The position numbers and the translations under genes were made by a program. A stretch of 41,582 nucleotides of DNA, from NCBI GenBank assembly GCA_013216015.1, contig JABSOI010000053.1, positions 1-41,582 of the forward strand, in the 5' to 3' direction. The stretch comes from Alteromonadaceae bacterium (GTDB lineage: Bacteria; Pseudomonadota; Gammaproteobacteria; Enterobacterales; Alteromonadaceae). Numbering within the stretch: position 1 is the stretch's first letter; every line of letters begins with the position of its first letter. Positions 18,181 to 27,231 of the stretch are shown here, piece by piece. The notes beneath the pieces are model-generated. The model was not told the origin of the DNA. It saw only the letters and a program-made list of their open reading frames with translations, and searched no databases.

Positions 18181-19690
18181 CGATCTAAGTTTTGATTACT
18201 TAAACCATTTTAAACAAAATAGTGCGGCATTACGGTTATTGTCGTCTCCGCATTTTCCTTTGTTAGCGAGTTTTTTATTTATCGCCTTTATTAAAAACAA
18301 TCGCCGTTCAGTGCCTTATCAAGAATTGATCGCTTTGCTGGATTATCAACTACAAGATATTCGCGATAGTCACGGTGAGTCATTATTTCCTAAATCGGCT
18401 AAAGCGTATATTGATGATTGGATAAACCAGAAACTCGGTTATTTACGAAAATATATGCCACACAACGGTGGTGATGAGCCAGAATGTGATTTATTGCCGG
18501 AAGTTGAAAAAGCGGTTCGCTGGTTGCAGGAATTGCAAGGACGCGAGTTTGTTGGTACAGAATCGCGGTTGAAAATGGTATTGGATTTAGTGGCTGAACT
18601 GGTGCATGGCACCTCACAGGATCGTGAAGTAAAACTAACTGCATTGCGAAAACAACAAGTTGAAATAGGGCAACAAATTAATGCGGTTGAACAAGGCATG
18701 GATGTTGGGTTGTCAACAACACAAGTACGTGAACGCATGTTTTTAGTGTCTGACATGTCGCGACAACTCCTGGGGGAATTTCGCCAAGTAGAAGCTAATT
18801 TTCGTCACCTTGATCTTAATACCCGTAAAACTATTACGTTGTCAGAGCACCATAAAGGTAAAGTTTTAGATCAAGTTTTATCAGGGCAAGATGTTATTGA
18901 TGATTCTGATGAAGGCAGTTCTTTTAGTGCTTTTTTTGAATTGCTGATGAGCGGCGCTATGCGAGAAAACCTGCGTCAGGATTTAAAACAATTATTGAGT
19001 TTGGAAGAAACCCGTGAGTTTGCACAAAAGGATGATTTATTACGTCATTTGTATACATATTTACTTGATGCTGGCACTAAGGTAAATCAAACCAAACAAT
19101 TGATAACTGAGCATTTGAGCCGGTATATTCAAGAACAATCACAAGATAATCGCCGCATTATTGAGCTTATTCGTGCCTTTGAATCGCAAACATTAAAAAC
19201 ATCAAGCTTGCTTAATGGCTCGGCAAATGGTTCGGTAAATGGTTCGGTAATAGAATCAATAAAAAATCTACGTTTTGATTTACCTGATTTCAGCGCTGAT
19301 ATTTCACCTGTATTTAGCCGACATTTATTTCAAGCGAAGCATAAAGAGCAGTTAGACTCATCTTTGCAAGTTGCCGATGCTGATCCTCAAGTTGATTTAA
19401 CTGCTTTATTTGATATGAGCCAGGTCAGTGAAGTTCAGTTGCTCCATAATATTGAAAAAAGCCAGTACCTTAATCATGGTCAGACAACTTTAGCGCAAGT
19501 CGTTGCACAAGCGCCCATTGAACAAGGACTTGACGAGATATTAACGTATCTGAAAATTGCTTGTGAAAAACAAATAAATGCCCATATTGACGACAGTCAA
19601 AAGCAGCATATCAGATGGCAGGCAACGACAGGTGAAACCCGAGAAATTTCAATTCCATTGATTACTTTTGTCCGTGAGCATAATCCTTAG
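18173..19690 (+). CDS. jetA: Wadjet subunit JetA (DUF3375)
   Basis: A 505-residue DUF3375 protein, the kleisin-like subunit of the Wadjet anti-plasmid SMC complex, which restricts circular plasmid DNA. The N-terminal region (YLNHFKQNSAALRLLSSPHFPLLASFLFIAFI) and long coiled helices (about residues 140-240) match the family. ATG 18173 was chosen over the longer frame from 18116 because homologues begin close to this point. Near residue 350 a 12-bp DNA repeat (19213-19250) encodes NGSANGSVNGSV, a flexible linker. It is followed by jetB after a gap made of 13-bp repeats. It is the first gene of jetABCD. Confidence 0.93.
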   Translation: MNNDLSFDYLNHFKQNSAALRLLSSPHFPLLASFLFIAFIKNNRRSVPYQELIALLDYQLQDIRDSHGESLFPKSAKAYIDDWINQKLGYLRKYMPHNGGDEPECDLLPEVEKAVRWLQELQGREFVGTESRLKMVLDLVAELVHGTSQDREVKLTALRKQQVEIGQQINAVEQGMDVGLSTTQVRERMFLVSDMSRQLLGEFRQVEANFRHLDLNTRKTITLSEHHKGKVLDQVLSGQDVIDDSDEGSSFSAFFELLMSGAMRENLRQDLKQLLSLEETREFAQKDDLLRHLYTYLLDAGTKVNQTKQLITEHLSRYIQEQSQDNRRIIELIRAFESQTLKTSSLLNGSANGSVNGSVIESIKNLRFDLPDFSADISPVFSRHLFQAKHKEQLDSSLQVADADPQVDLTALFDMSQVSEVQLLHNIEKSQYLNHGQTTLAQVVAQAPIEQGLDEILTYLKIACEKQINAHIDDSQKQHIRWQATTGETREISIPLITFVREHNP

Positions 19691-19757
19691 CCATATCATT
19701 CTATTTAAGCATTTTAGCTAAGCATATCAACTAATCATTTTTGCTAATCATATAAAC
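19688..19757 (+). repeat. 13-bp tandem repeats between jetA and jetB
   Basis: TAGCCATATCATT, five spacer bases, then TAAGCATTTTAGC, TAAGCATATCAAC, TAATCATTTTTGC and TAATCATATAAAC. The first unit starts exactly with the jetA stop codon TAG, and later units start with TAA. Confidence 0.7.
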
Positions 19758-19773
19758 AAAGAGTACAACACAA

Positions 19774-20478
19774 ATGACAGAATTTAGAGTCCAGACAAAT
19801 TTAACAATAGACAACATTGTGGATGAAAGCTCTTTGAACGAAAGTATGTTATCTAAAAAAATAGCAAATGATGATTTAGTAAAAATCCAAAAATCATCGG
19901 TGCAAATTCGTTTACTGAAAGGGCCGGTTTATCGCCAAAAGCAAAGTGATTTATGGACTTGGCTAGAGCGCGATCAATATCAAATTCGTCAGTATTTTTC
20001 TGAAATTGGATTGTCTTTGCTGTTGGATGAAGCTGAAGGTTATGCCTTTTTAAGGCAAATTGATTTTGAAGAAGACCAAGAACAAATAGCCGCCTTAGTT
20101 TTACCGCGTTTGATCACAAAAAGGGCATTGCCATTTACCCAGTCATTATTGCTGGTGTTGATCCGCAAACGTTTGGCTGAGCATGACAGTGAAGAAAGCA
20201 GCCCTCGTTTGATTATTACCAGAGGTGAAATACATCAATGGTTACAGCCATATTTTAAGGCGAACAATAATGAGCTTAAGCAACAAAGAGAATTTAATGC
20301 GCTGATCAACAAAGTGTCTGAGCTGGGTTTTATCAGAGTACTTAAAAACTACGAAGATGAATTTGAAGTGCAAAGGATCATTAAGGCTTTTATTAACGCC
20401 GAGCATATTGTTCAACAATTAACGTTATTGACAGAATATGCAAAGAATAAATCGGCAGATTTAGACGATTTGGTTTAG
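19774..20478 (+). CDS. jetB: Wadjet subunit JetB (DUF4194)
   Basis: A 234-residue DUF4194 protein. In Wadjet, JetB is the KITE-like winged-helix partner that binds the kleisin JetA. It shows helix-rich text with the family pattern: VQIRLLKGPVYRQKQSDLWTW, then IRQYFSEIGLSLLLDEAEGYAFLRQ, then LPRLITKRALPFTQSLLLVLIRKRL. It is full length and starts at ATG after a short AT-rich leader. Its last codons lie inside the first unit of a 14-bp tandem array that runs to the jetC ribosome binding site. Confidence 0.92.
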   Translation: MTEFRVQTNLTIDNIVDESSLNESMLSKKIANDDLVKIQKSSVQIRLLKGPVYRQKQSDLWTWLERDQYQIRQYFSEIGLSLLLDEAEGYAFLRQIDFEEDQEQIAALVLPRLITKRALPFTQSLLLVLIRKRLAEHDSEESSPRLIITRGEIHQWLQPYFKANNNELKQQREFNALINKVSELGFIRVLKNYEDEFEVQRIIKAFINAEHIVQQLTLLTEYAKNKSADLDDLV

Positions 20479-20571
20479 AAGGCTAGGTTTAGAAGACGTT
20501 GTTTAGAAGACGTTGTTTAGAAGACATTGTTTAGAAGACATTGTGTAGAGTATTTGGTTTAGAAGACATCG
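20460..20571 (+). repeat. Eight 14-bp tandem repeats between jetB and jetC
   Basis: Eight consecutive 14-bp units, consensus TTTAGAAGACGTTG. Units 3-4 and 5-6 are identical pairs. Unit 1 (TTTAGACGATTTGG) encodes the last JetB residues and the jetB stop codon is in unit 2. The array ends nine bases before the jetC Shine-Dalgarno AGGAGG and fills the whole gap. Confidence 0.92.
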
Positions 20572-20588
20572 AGCAGGAGGATTAAAAC

Positions 20589-23500
20589 ATGATAGAGCAA
20601 TCATCAGAGCCATCAGAAGAGCAAGTATTAACTCAAGTGATAAAACAAGCACCAGTTCAACAACTAACTCCTGGGGATGAAAACGTTAATGGGCTTTCGA
20701 AAGGATTTCGCCTGGAACAACTGGAAGTATTTAATTGGGGTACTTTTGACGGTAAAGTATGGCAGTTAACATCAAAGCAAGATAACTGCTTATTAACAGG
20801 CAATATAGGCAGCGGTAAATCTACCCTGGTTGATGGTTTAACTACTTTGTTGGTTCCTCCTCGAAAATTAGCTTTTAATAAAGCGGCGGGAGCCAGTGAA
20901 AAAGAGCGTTCTTTAGAGTCGTACTTTCATGGGTTTTATACTTCACAGCAAGATGATACAGGCAAAGCCAGACCGGTTGGTTTACGTCAAAATAATCATT
21001 ACAGCGTATTGTTAGCGCAGTTTCATGCAAGTACGCTAAATGAAACCATTACTATAGCGCAAGTTTTCTGGTTAAAACCAGGAGAGAACAAAGTTAAACG
21101 TCTTTATATTGTCGCCCGTGATGCTTTGACCATTAGCGATGATTTTTCAGGTTTTGGTGCTCAAATTTTACAATTACGTAAGAAATTAAGAAAAAATGAA
21201 CAAGTTGAATTATTTGATAGTTTCGCCTCTTATGGGCAATCCTTAAGTAAATTAATGGGGTTAGGCACAGACGGTAAAGCGCTGGAGTTATTCAACCAAA
21301 CTATTTCAATGAAATCTGTGGGCTCAGTCACAGATTTTGTTCGTCAAAACATGTTGGAAAAACCAAATGTTGAAGTACAACTTGCCGAGTTAGAGCGTAA
21401 TTATGAAGATTTAAAGCGTTTGCACGATGCGGTAGTTGCTGCCCGCCATAAAGTTGAATTATTGGAGCCTGTGGTAAAGCAAGGTGAACAGGCACTGACA
21501 GCGCAAACAGATAAACAGCAACATTTATCGGCCCGCGAAGCCATTGATGCTTTTATCGGTAAAAAATCAGTGGTGCTTTATCAGCAGCGTTTAGCGAAGC
21601 GTCAACACGAGTTAGAACGTTTACAAATAAAACTGAACGAGCTTGATAATAAAAAAGTCGCTATTGAGCGCAACAAAAGCCAACTGCAAGAAGAAATCAA
21701 TAACAATGGTGGTTTGCGTTTACAGCAACTCAGTGATGAAATTTTTAGGTTAGTTAAAGAGCGGGATCAAAAACAGCAGGTTTATGGGATTTATAAAAAT
21801 TTATTGCAAGATTTAGCCTTGTCAGAAAAATTAGTTGCTGAGGTGTTCCTGGGGAATATTGACTCAGCCAAAAATATGGTTGAACAACAGTCTGAATTGA
21901 TCTTACAAAGTGAAGAAGATATTTTTACCGCCAGAAAAATGTTCGAGAGTTTGCAACAAAGCCAGGATGAAATTAATGAAGAACTTAAAGCATTAAAACA
22001 GCGGAAATCGAACATTCCCTTGAACCAGTTAAAGTTACGGCAAAGTTTGTGTGATGCACTAAAAATTAATGAAGCTCAACTGCCGTTTGTGGGGGAATTG
22101 CTGCAGGTAAAAGCAAAACAAAATCATTGGCAGGGGGCAATTGAACGGGTGTTGCATAATTTTGCCTTGTCGTTAGTGGTGCCCGACAGCCTTTATAGTC
22201 AAGTATCTGAATTGGTTAACAACACTCATTTAGGTGGTCGTCTGGTTTATTATAGAGTGAAGGCCGATCAATACCGTTTAATTGGTGATAACTTTATTAA
22301 ACATAACAACGATGAAGTGACACAGGATAACTTAATCAACAAGGTGGAGATAAAACCTGATAGTGAGAATTATACTTGGCTGAAAAATGAAATAGCTCGT
22401 CGTTTTAATTATCAATGCTGCGATGATTTGGCGGGTTTTCGCCGGAGTGAAAAAGCTATTACCGCTAAAGGACAAATGAAATCGGGCAAATCTCGTCATG
22501 AAAAAGATGATCGTTATGATATTAATGATAAACGTCGCTTTATTTTAGGTTGGAGTAATCAGAAAAAAATTGCTTTGTTAAGCGCTCAATTTGATACTTT
22601 GCAAGTTCAGAGTAAAAAACAGGAACAAGATATAGCGGCTTTGAATATTTCTAAAAATCAACAACAAACAATACGTCAAAGTGCTAATAATCTGGCTAAT
22701 TTTAATTTTACATTTGATCAAATTAACTGGCCATCAGTAAGTGGCAGTATTAGTGAATTACAAAATGAGAAGCAGCAGCTTGAACAAAGCTCTGATGTTT
22801 TAAAGGAACTGCAACAGCAACTGAATAATACTGAGCAGGAAAATAAACTGATCACAGAAAAGTTTAATAAAACCAATCAGGATTTGGGTAAAAAAACGGC
22901 GGAAATTGAAAGTGATCAAGAGGCATTAAAATATAGTGAACAAGTCTGGCATAGTTTGCCTGAGGATGAGCAAACTCAATATTTTCTTATGTTAGATAAA
23001 TTTGTGCAGCAATACTTTAGTGACAAAGCTTTTAACTTAAAAGAAATAGGGACGCGTAAACAAGAACTGAATAAAAAGTTAAACGAGAAAGTACATTACT
23101 TACAGGAAAAAATAGGCAAAAAGGAACGCGCTATGGTTAATGCTATGGCTGATTTTGCTCATGACTTTCCTAATGATGTTACTGAATTAGATAAAAGCCT
23201 TGCTTCTTTGCCTGAATATAAAGCAATGCTTGATAAGTTAGTGGCGGAAGATTTGCCGAGGCATGAGCATAAATTTAAAGAAATGCTTAATCGCGACACT
23301 ATTCGCGCAATGGCTATTTTCAGAAGTCAGCTGGAAAAATTCAATGAAGATATTGATGCGCGTATTACTCTTATTAATCAAGCTTTACGAGGGTTAGACT
23401 ATCAAACAGGCACTTATATTGAAATTGATTCAATAAGTTCGTTCGACGTTGATGTTCGGGATTTTAAAGAGCGGTTAAAGCAATGTGTTGAATATGCCAC

Positions 23501-24104
23501 CGATGATAAATTGTACTCAGAAGATAAGTTTATTCGGGTAAAAGATTTAATTGAGCAAATGCGCAATGAACCTAAATGGACACAAAAGGTTGTTGATGTA
23601 CGTTACTGGCATTTATTCAATGTGGTTGAACGATACCGGGAAGATGACAGTGAAAAAGAATGTTATTCAGACTCGGGCGGTAAATCAGGCGGGCAGAAAG
23701 AAAAATTGGCTTATTCTATTTTGGCGGCAGCGATATTATTGCAATATGGTTTAATTGATGAGCAATATCAGGTTAGTCACGATGCTAAACGTCGCTTTAA
23801 CTTAGTAGTGATCGACGAGGCATTTGGCAGAGGTTCTAAAGACAGTACTCGTTTTGGTCTGGAGCTATTTAAAAAGCTTGGACTGCAATTGTTGTTAGTA
23901 ACACCTTTGCAAAAATTAGATGTAATCGAGCACTACGTTCAGCAGGTTCACTTTGTTGAACTGCAGAATAATCGTTCAATGTTGTTGAATATGACCATAG
24001 CTCTATATCGTGAAAAAATGCGCCAGCATAAGCAGGAGACTGTTTTAGGTGGTGAAAAGAGTGAGGGTATAAGTCAATATCAAGAAATGATAGAAGAGTT
24101 GTGA
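20589..24104 (+). CDS. jetC: Wadjet SMC-like ATPase JetC
   Basis: An 1171-residue SMC/MukB-like ATPase that powers DNA loop extrusion by Wadjet. The N-terminal head has LTGNIGSGKSTLVDGLTTLL (Walker A, about residues 71-80). Two long coiled-coil arms (about 270-480 and 680-900) flank a hinge (about 490-640). The C-terminal head has the ABC signature region SGGKSGGQKEKLAYSIL (about 1029) and the Walker B LVVIDEAFG (about 1071). All ATPase motifs are intact. The Shine-Dalgarno AGGAGG is strong. The stop is followed by a 142-bp gap with degenerate repeats before jetD. Confidence 0.95.
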   Translation: MIEQSSEPSEEQVLTQVIKQAPVQQLTPGDENVNGLSKGFRLEQLEVFNWGTFDGKVWQLTSKQDNCLLTGNIGSGKSTLVDGLTTLLVPPRKLAFNKAAGASEKERSLESYFHGFYTSQQDDTGKARPVGLRQNNHYSVLLAQFHASTLNETITIAQVFWLKPGENKVKRLYIVARDALTISDDFSGFGAQILQLRKKLRKNEQVELFDSFASYGQSLSKLMGLGTDGKALELFNQTISMKSVGSVTDFVRQNMLEKPNVEVQLAELERNYEDLKRLHDAVVAARHKVELLEPVVKQGEQALTAQTDKQQHLSAREAIDAFIGKKSVVLYQQRLAKRQHELERLQIKLNELDNKKVAIERNKSQLQEEINNNGGLRLQQLSDEIFRLVKERDQKQQVYGIYKNLLQDLALSEKLVAEVFLGNIDSAKNMVEQQSELILQSEEDIFTARKMFESLQQSQDEINEELKALKQRKSNIPLNQLKLRQSLCDALKINEAQLPFVGELLQVKAKQNHWQGAIERVLHNFALSLVVPDSLYSQVSELVNNTHLGGRLVYYRVKADQYRLIGDNFIKHNNDEVTQDNLINKVEIKPDSENYTWLKNEIARRFNYQCCDDLAGFRRSEKAITAKGQMKSGKSRHEKDDRYDINDKRRFILGWSNQKKIALLSAQFDTLQVQSKKQEQDIAALNISKNQQQTIRQSANNLANFNFTFDQINWPSVSGSISELQNEKQQLEQSSDVLKELQQQLNNTEQENKLITEKFNKTNQDLGKKTAEIESDQEALKYSEQVWHSLPEDEQTQYFLMLDKFVQQYFSDKAFNLKEIGTRKQELNKKLNEKVHYLQEKIGKKERAMVNAMADFAHDFPNDVTELDKSLASLPEYKAMLDKLVAEDLPRHEHKFKEMLNRDTIRAMAIFRSQLEKFNEDIDARITLINQALRGLDYQTGTYIEIDSISSFDVDVRDFKERLKQCVEYATDDKLYSEDKFIRVKDLIEQMRNEPKWTQKVVDVRYWHLFNVVERYREDDSEKECYSDSGGKSGGQKEKLAYSILAAAILLQYGLIDEQYQVSHDAKRRFNLVVIDEAFGRGSKDSTRFGLELFKKLGLQLLLVTPLQKLDVIEHYVQQVHFVELQNNRSMLLNMTIALYREKMRQHKQETVLGGEKSEGISQYQEMIEEL

Positions 24105-24246
24105 TTGGCTTTTTGTATTTAAATAGTGGTGTTTGAATTGTGTATTTTTTGAATAAGACGTTGTAAATGTTAGTGTTTGGTATGTAGTTGGTATTTCGAC
24201 TTTATAGAAAATAGAAGAGAAAGTAAAAAAGGAAATAGAAGAGTAA

Positions 24247-25491
24247 ATGAAATCACCACAGCAAATTAAGCAACTATTAATAAAAAAGTGGCAGAGTTAT
24301 TTTTTTCATAAAGATTGGCTTCAAAAAGTCGGGTTTAGTACAGATTCAATAGCTAGAGAGAAAGAAAATGAAAATGTAAAAGTAGACTCACTATTCCCTT
24401 ATTTGTTAAAGCTGGAAAAAATAACCGATAAACAAATGTTGCATCAATTTAGTGAAGTGACCAACCAGATAGAGCAGTTAACGGTTTATCAAGTTAGAAA
24501 CAGTCAGTATTTCAGCCTTGTTTGGCATGATATTAATTTTCGCAGTTTAGGCAAGCAAAGAATTCCCGGCGCAATTAATTTTGATAATATTGAGTGTTTA
24601 TCGCGGTTTTTAGGATGTTGGCAGCAATGGCAAAATTTCACTTGCCAAACCTTAACTACTCAAGAGCAATTTCCTTCACTGCTGCCGTGGTTGCAGCAGC
24701 GACCTGGTGAACTCATACAAAATTTAACTGTTTGGCCGCAGCTGTTATCTGTTTGTCAGTATTTTATTGCCAACCCAAAACCCAATTGTTATTTGCGTGA
24801 ATTAAGTATTACGGGTATAGATACCAAATTTATTGGGGCTCATAAGGGAATTTTGAAAAAATTACTTGACCAATTATTACCTTCCGAGGCCTTTAATACC
24901 GAATTTGATAAATTAACCGAGCAAGGTTTTGAAAAGCGATTTGGTTTAAAATTTTCACAGCCCAGAATTCGTTTTAGAGTGCTGGATAAAAGTATGGCAA
25001 CAGATTTGGGAGGATTTTTTGATCTGGAAGTGAATATTGATGAGTTCGCCAAACTGGAAATACTATGTGACAAGGTTTACATAACAGAAAATAAAACCAA
25101 TGGCCTAGCATTTCCTCAAGTTAACAATGCTATTGTAATTTTTGGTTTAGGTTATGGTATCAGTATCTTAAAAAATATTACCTGGCTAAAACAGTGCCGA
25201 CTTTATTACTGGGGGGATATCGACACTCATGGCTTTGCAATTCTTGCCCAGGCCCGTAGCTATTTGCCCAAATTGCAATCCTTTTTAATGGATGAAGCCA
25301 CCTTATTAGCCTGTAAAGATTTTTGGGGGCAGGAGAGTGTTGATAAACGCCATCAATCTGAATGTTTACCATTATTAACTATTGAAGAGCAAAAACTTTA
25401 TCAGCAGCTTAAAAGTGATCACTTTTATGAAAGGCTGAGGTTAGAACAAGAACGTATACCGTTTGAATATTGGCGGCAACGATTGGTTTAA
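24247..25491 (+). CDS. jetD: Wadjet nuclease subunit JetD (DUF3322/DUF2220)
   Basis: A 414-residue protein with an N-terminal DUF3322 region and a C-terminal DUF2220 Toprim domain related to topoisomerase VI subunit A. It is the plasmid-cutting subunit of Wadjet. The Toprim acidic residues are visible: Glu281 in VYITENKTN and the DxD of Asp324/Asp326 in YYWGDIDTHG. It starts at ATG with GGAAATAGAAGAG upstream. It completes an uninterrupted jetABCD set, so the system looks functional by sequence. Confidence 0.94.
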   Translation: MKSPQQIKQLLIKKWQSYFFHKDWLQKVGFSTDSIAREKENENVKVDSLFPYLLKLEKITDKQMLHQFSEVTNQIEQLTVYQVRNSQYFSLVWHDINFRSLGKQRIPGAINFDNIECLSRFLGCWQQWQNFTCQTLTTQEQFPSLLPWLQQRPGELIQNLTVWPQLLSVCQYFIANPKPNCYLRELSITGIDTKFIGAHKGILKKLLDQLLPSEAFNTEFDKLTEQGFEKRFGLKFSQPRIRFRVLDKSMATDLGGFFDLEVNIDEFAKLEILCDKVYITENKTNGLAFPQVNNAIVIFGLGYGISILKNITWLKQCRLYYWGDIDTHGFAILAQARSYLPKLQSFLMDEATLLACKDFWGQESVDKRHQSECLPLLTIEEQKLYQQLKSDHFYERLRLEQERIPFEYWRQRLV

Positions 25492-25733
25492 AATGTTCCT
25501 CGTTCAATTTTATTTCAAATAGCTGTTCATTTTCCGGGTCATATACCGTAATCAAGTGAGGTTTTTTATTTTAATCATTCTAATTATCCTTTTTCTAAAT
25601 AACTGATACATATTTTTTAATCAAATATTATTGATAAATGAAAGTAAATTTCCTTTCATACAATAAAAAGAATGGCCCAAATATAAAACATTCAACTATT
25701 TTAAATATATAATTTTGATAGAAGGAAAGATTA
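25492..25733. other. AT-rich gap between jetD and a small ORF
   Basis: About 240 bp without a recognisable gene. It should contain the promoter of the following small gene, but no confident -35/-10 pair could be assigned. Confidence 0.3.
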
Positions 25734-25874
25734 ATGTGGAAGAACATGAATGATAATCAGAGTCGTATTTCAGAATCTCAGAAGGGAAAGAAAATGGGGC
25801 GGGTTTTGTGTTTTGCAAAATGTGTAAAAAATAAGGCACGACCTAAGATTCTTGGTATTCATGAAGCTGTTTAA
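25734..25874 (+). CDS. 46-residue basic orphan protein
   Basis: A short frame with a good GAAGGAAAG ribosome binding site, ending three bases before a perfect terminator, so it looks like a self-contained transcript. The product is basic (11 Lys, 3 Arg), has no signal or membrane segment, and holds two Cys in LCFAKCVKNKARPK. ATG at residue 5 (MNDNQSRISES) is an alternative start. It lies exactly between the Wadjet operon and the ATPase/Toprim pair. I recognise no family. A regulator, inhibitor or toxin role would be speculation. Confidence 0.6.
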   Translation: MWKNMNDNQSRISESQKGKKMGRVLCFAKCVKNKARPKILGIHEAV

Positions 25875-25905
25875 ATAAAGGCACTTTTTAGTGCCTTTAT
25901 TTTAT
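25875..25905 (+). terminator. Rho-independent terminator after the 46-residue ORF
   Basis: ATAAAGGCAC, loop TTTTTA, GTGCCTTTAT form a perfect 10-bp stem followed by TTTATCC. Confidence 0.9.
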
Positions 25906-26004
25906 CCGAAATATTTTGCCGTATTTTTTTTACGGTAAACTTGTATCATTCAATAATTATAAGTATTCTATTGGTATATCAAAACGTTTAATTAAAAAAA
26001 TATC

Positions 26005-27231
26005 ATGCTTGCAAGCTTTAAAGTCACCAATTTCAAAAACTTTAAAAATGAATTTGTTTTAGATCTGACTAAAACAAAAAATTATGAATTTTCCCGAGAT
26101 AGTATTCATACAAAAGTCGCATCTAATACCATGATCTATGGTGTAAATGGTTGCGGAAAATCAAATTTAACACTTGCGGTATTTGATATTAAAAACCATC
26201 TTACCGATCAAAAAACACCTGATAAATATCAAGAAAATTATTTAAATGCTGAAAGTGAATCAGATTTAGCTGTATTTGAGTACACCTTTAAATTTCAAGA
26301 AAGCATTATTATTTATACCTATAAAAAACGTTCATTTAATGAAATAGTTTTTGAAAATTTGGTCATTAATGACGTTGAAGTTTTATCAATTGATAGAGAC
26401 AAAAGTTCAACAGCCAATATTAATCTTGTTGGGGCTGAAACACTTAATAAAAATCTTCTAAATTCAGATGTGTCATTAGTAAAGTATGTGATGAATAATT
26501 CCGTATTAGAAGTGAATGAAATAAATACATTATTTAGAACTATGTGTAATTTTGTTCAGTACATGCAAAATTCTTTTAATGTGAATTCCGTTTTAGATAG
26601 TAGCCGAGGGGGTAAAACCTTTGATGATTGGATAATCGACGAAGGTATTGATACATTTGAAACCTTTTTAAATGAAATGGGGGTTAAATGTAGTCTTGCT
26701 GTAAGATCAATTAATGGTTCAGATGTTATCGTCTTTGATTATGGATCAAAATACATTGAATTCTCAAAAGCAGCATCAACAGGCACCAATAGTCTTTATA
26801 ATTTGTACATTGATATTTACATTATGAAGACTACTTGCTTCATTTGTAATTCCAAAAAGAAAATTTATCAGCAAGCACCAAATATTCAAGATTTGAATAA
26901 CAATGTTACACAGTTTGGGCAAAAAGAATTAGAACATAACGATTTATTTAATGATCATGATTTCATCCCTTTTCTTTTTATAGATGAATTTGACGCTTGT
27001 TTTCATCATAAAGCCGCTAAACAAATTGTCACCTTATTAAAAGAAGAGAATATTCAATTTATTCTAACCACGCACAATACCTCTATAATGACAAACGATT
27101 TATTAAGACCTGATTGTTATTTCATCATGGAAGAAGCGCGCGCTAAACCTGTTTATGAATCTACAGATAGAGAACTTCGCAAAGCTCATAATCTAGAAAA
27201 AATGTATCGCACAGGTGCTTTTGATGAGTAA
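26005..27231 (+). CDS. AAA ATPase (AAA_15/21, OLD-like) of a candidate two-gene defence system
   Basis: A 408-residue ABC/OLD-type ATPase. The opening LASFKVTNFKNFKNEFVLDL is the beta-strand start typical of AAA_15/RecF-like ATPases. Walker A is YGVNGCGKSN (about 46-54). Walker B is FLFIDEFDACFHH (about 323-330), followed by the His switch LTTHNTSIM and LLRPDCYFIME, as in AbiLi, RloA and AriA-like proteins. CFICNSKKK sits in the middle. It overlaps the next gene by eight bases, so the two were co-translated. Together they resemble AbiL/PARIS-like ATPase plus Toprim abortive systems; that comparison is by architecture, not by alignment. The frame is intact. Confidence 0.85.
   Translation: MLASFKVTNFKNFKNEFVLDLTKTKNYEFSRDSIHTKVASNTMIYGVNGCGKSNLTLAVFDIKNHLTDQKTPDKYQENYLNAESESDLAVFEYTFKFQESIIIYTYKKRSFNEIVFENLVINDVEVLSIDRDKSSTANINLVGAETLNKNLLNSDVSLVKYVMNNSVLEVNEINTLFRTMCNFVQYMQNSFNVNSVLDSSRGGKTFDDWIIDEGIDTFETFLNEMGVKCSLAVRSINGSDVIVFDYGSKYIEFSKAASTGTNSLYNLYIDIYIMKTTCFICNSKKKIYQQAPNIQDLNNNVTQFGQKELEHNDLFNDHDFIPFLFIDEFDACFHHKAAKQIVTLLKEENIQFILTTHNTSIMTNDLLRPDCYFIMEEARAKPVYESTDRELRKAHNLEKMYRTGAFDE

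Noticed and set aside
20460-20571. CRISPR array
   Set aside because: Units are 14 bp and directly adjacent, with no spacers and no cas genes.
25492-26004. Retron or toxin-antitoxin RNA next to the ATPase
   Set aside because: No reverse transcriptase, no msr/msd-like inverted pair and no type III repeat array were seen; only a small ORF and a terminator.
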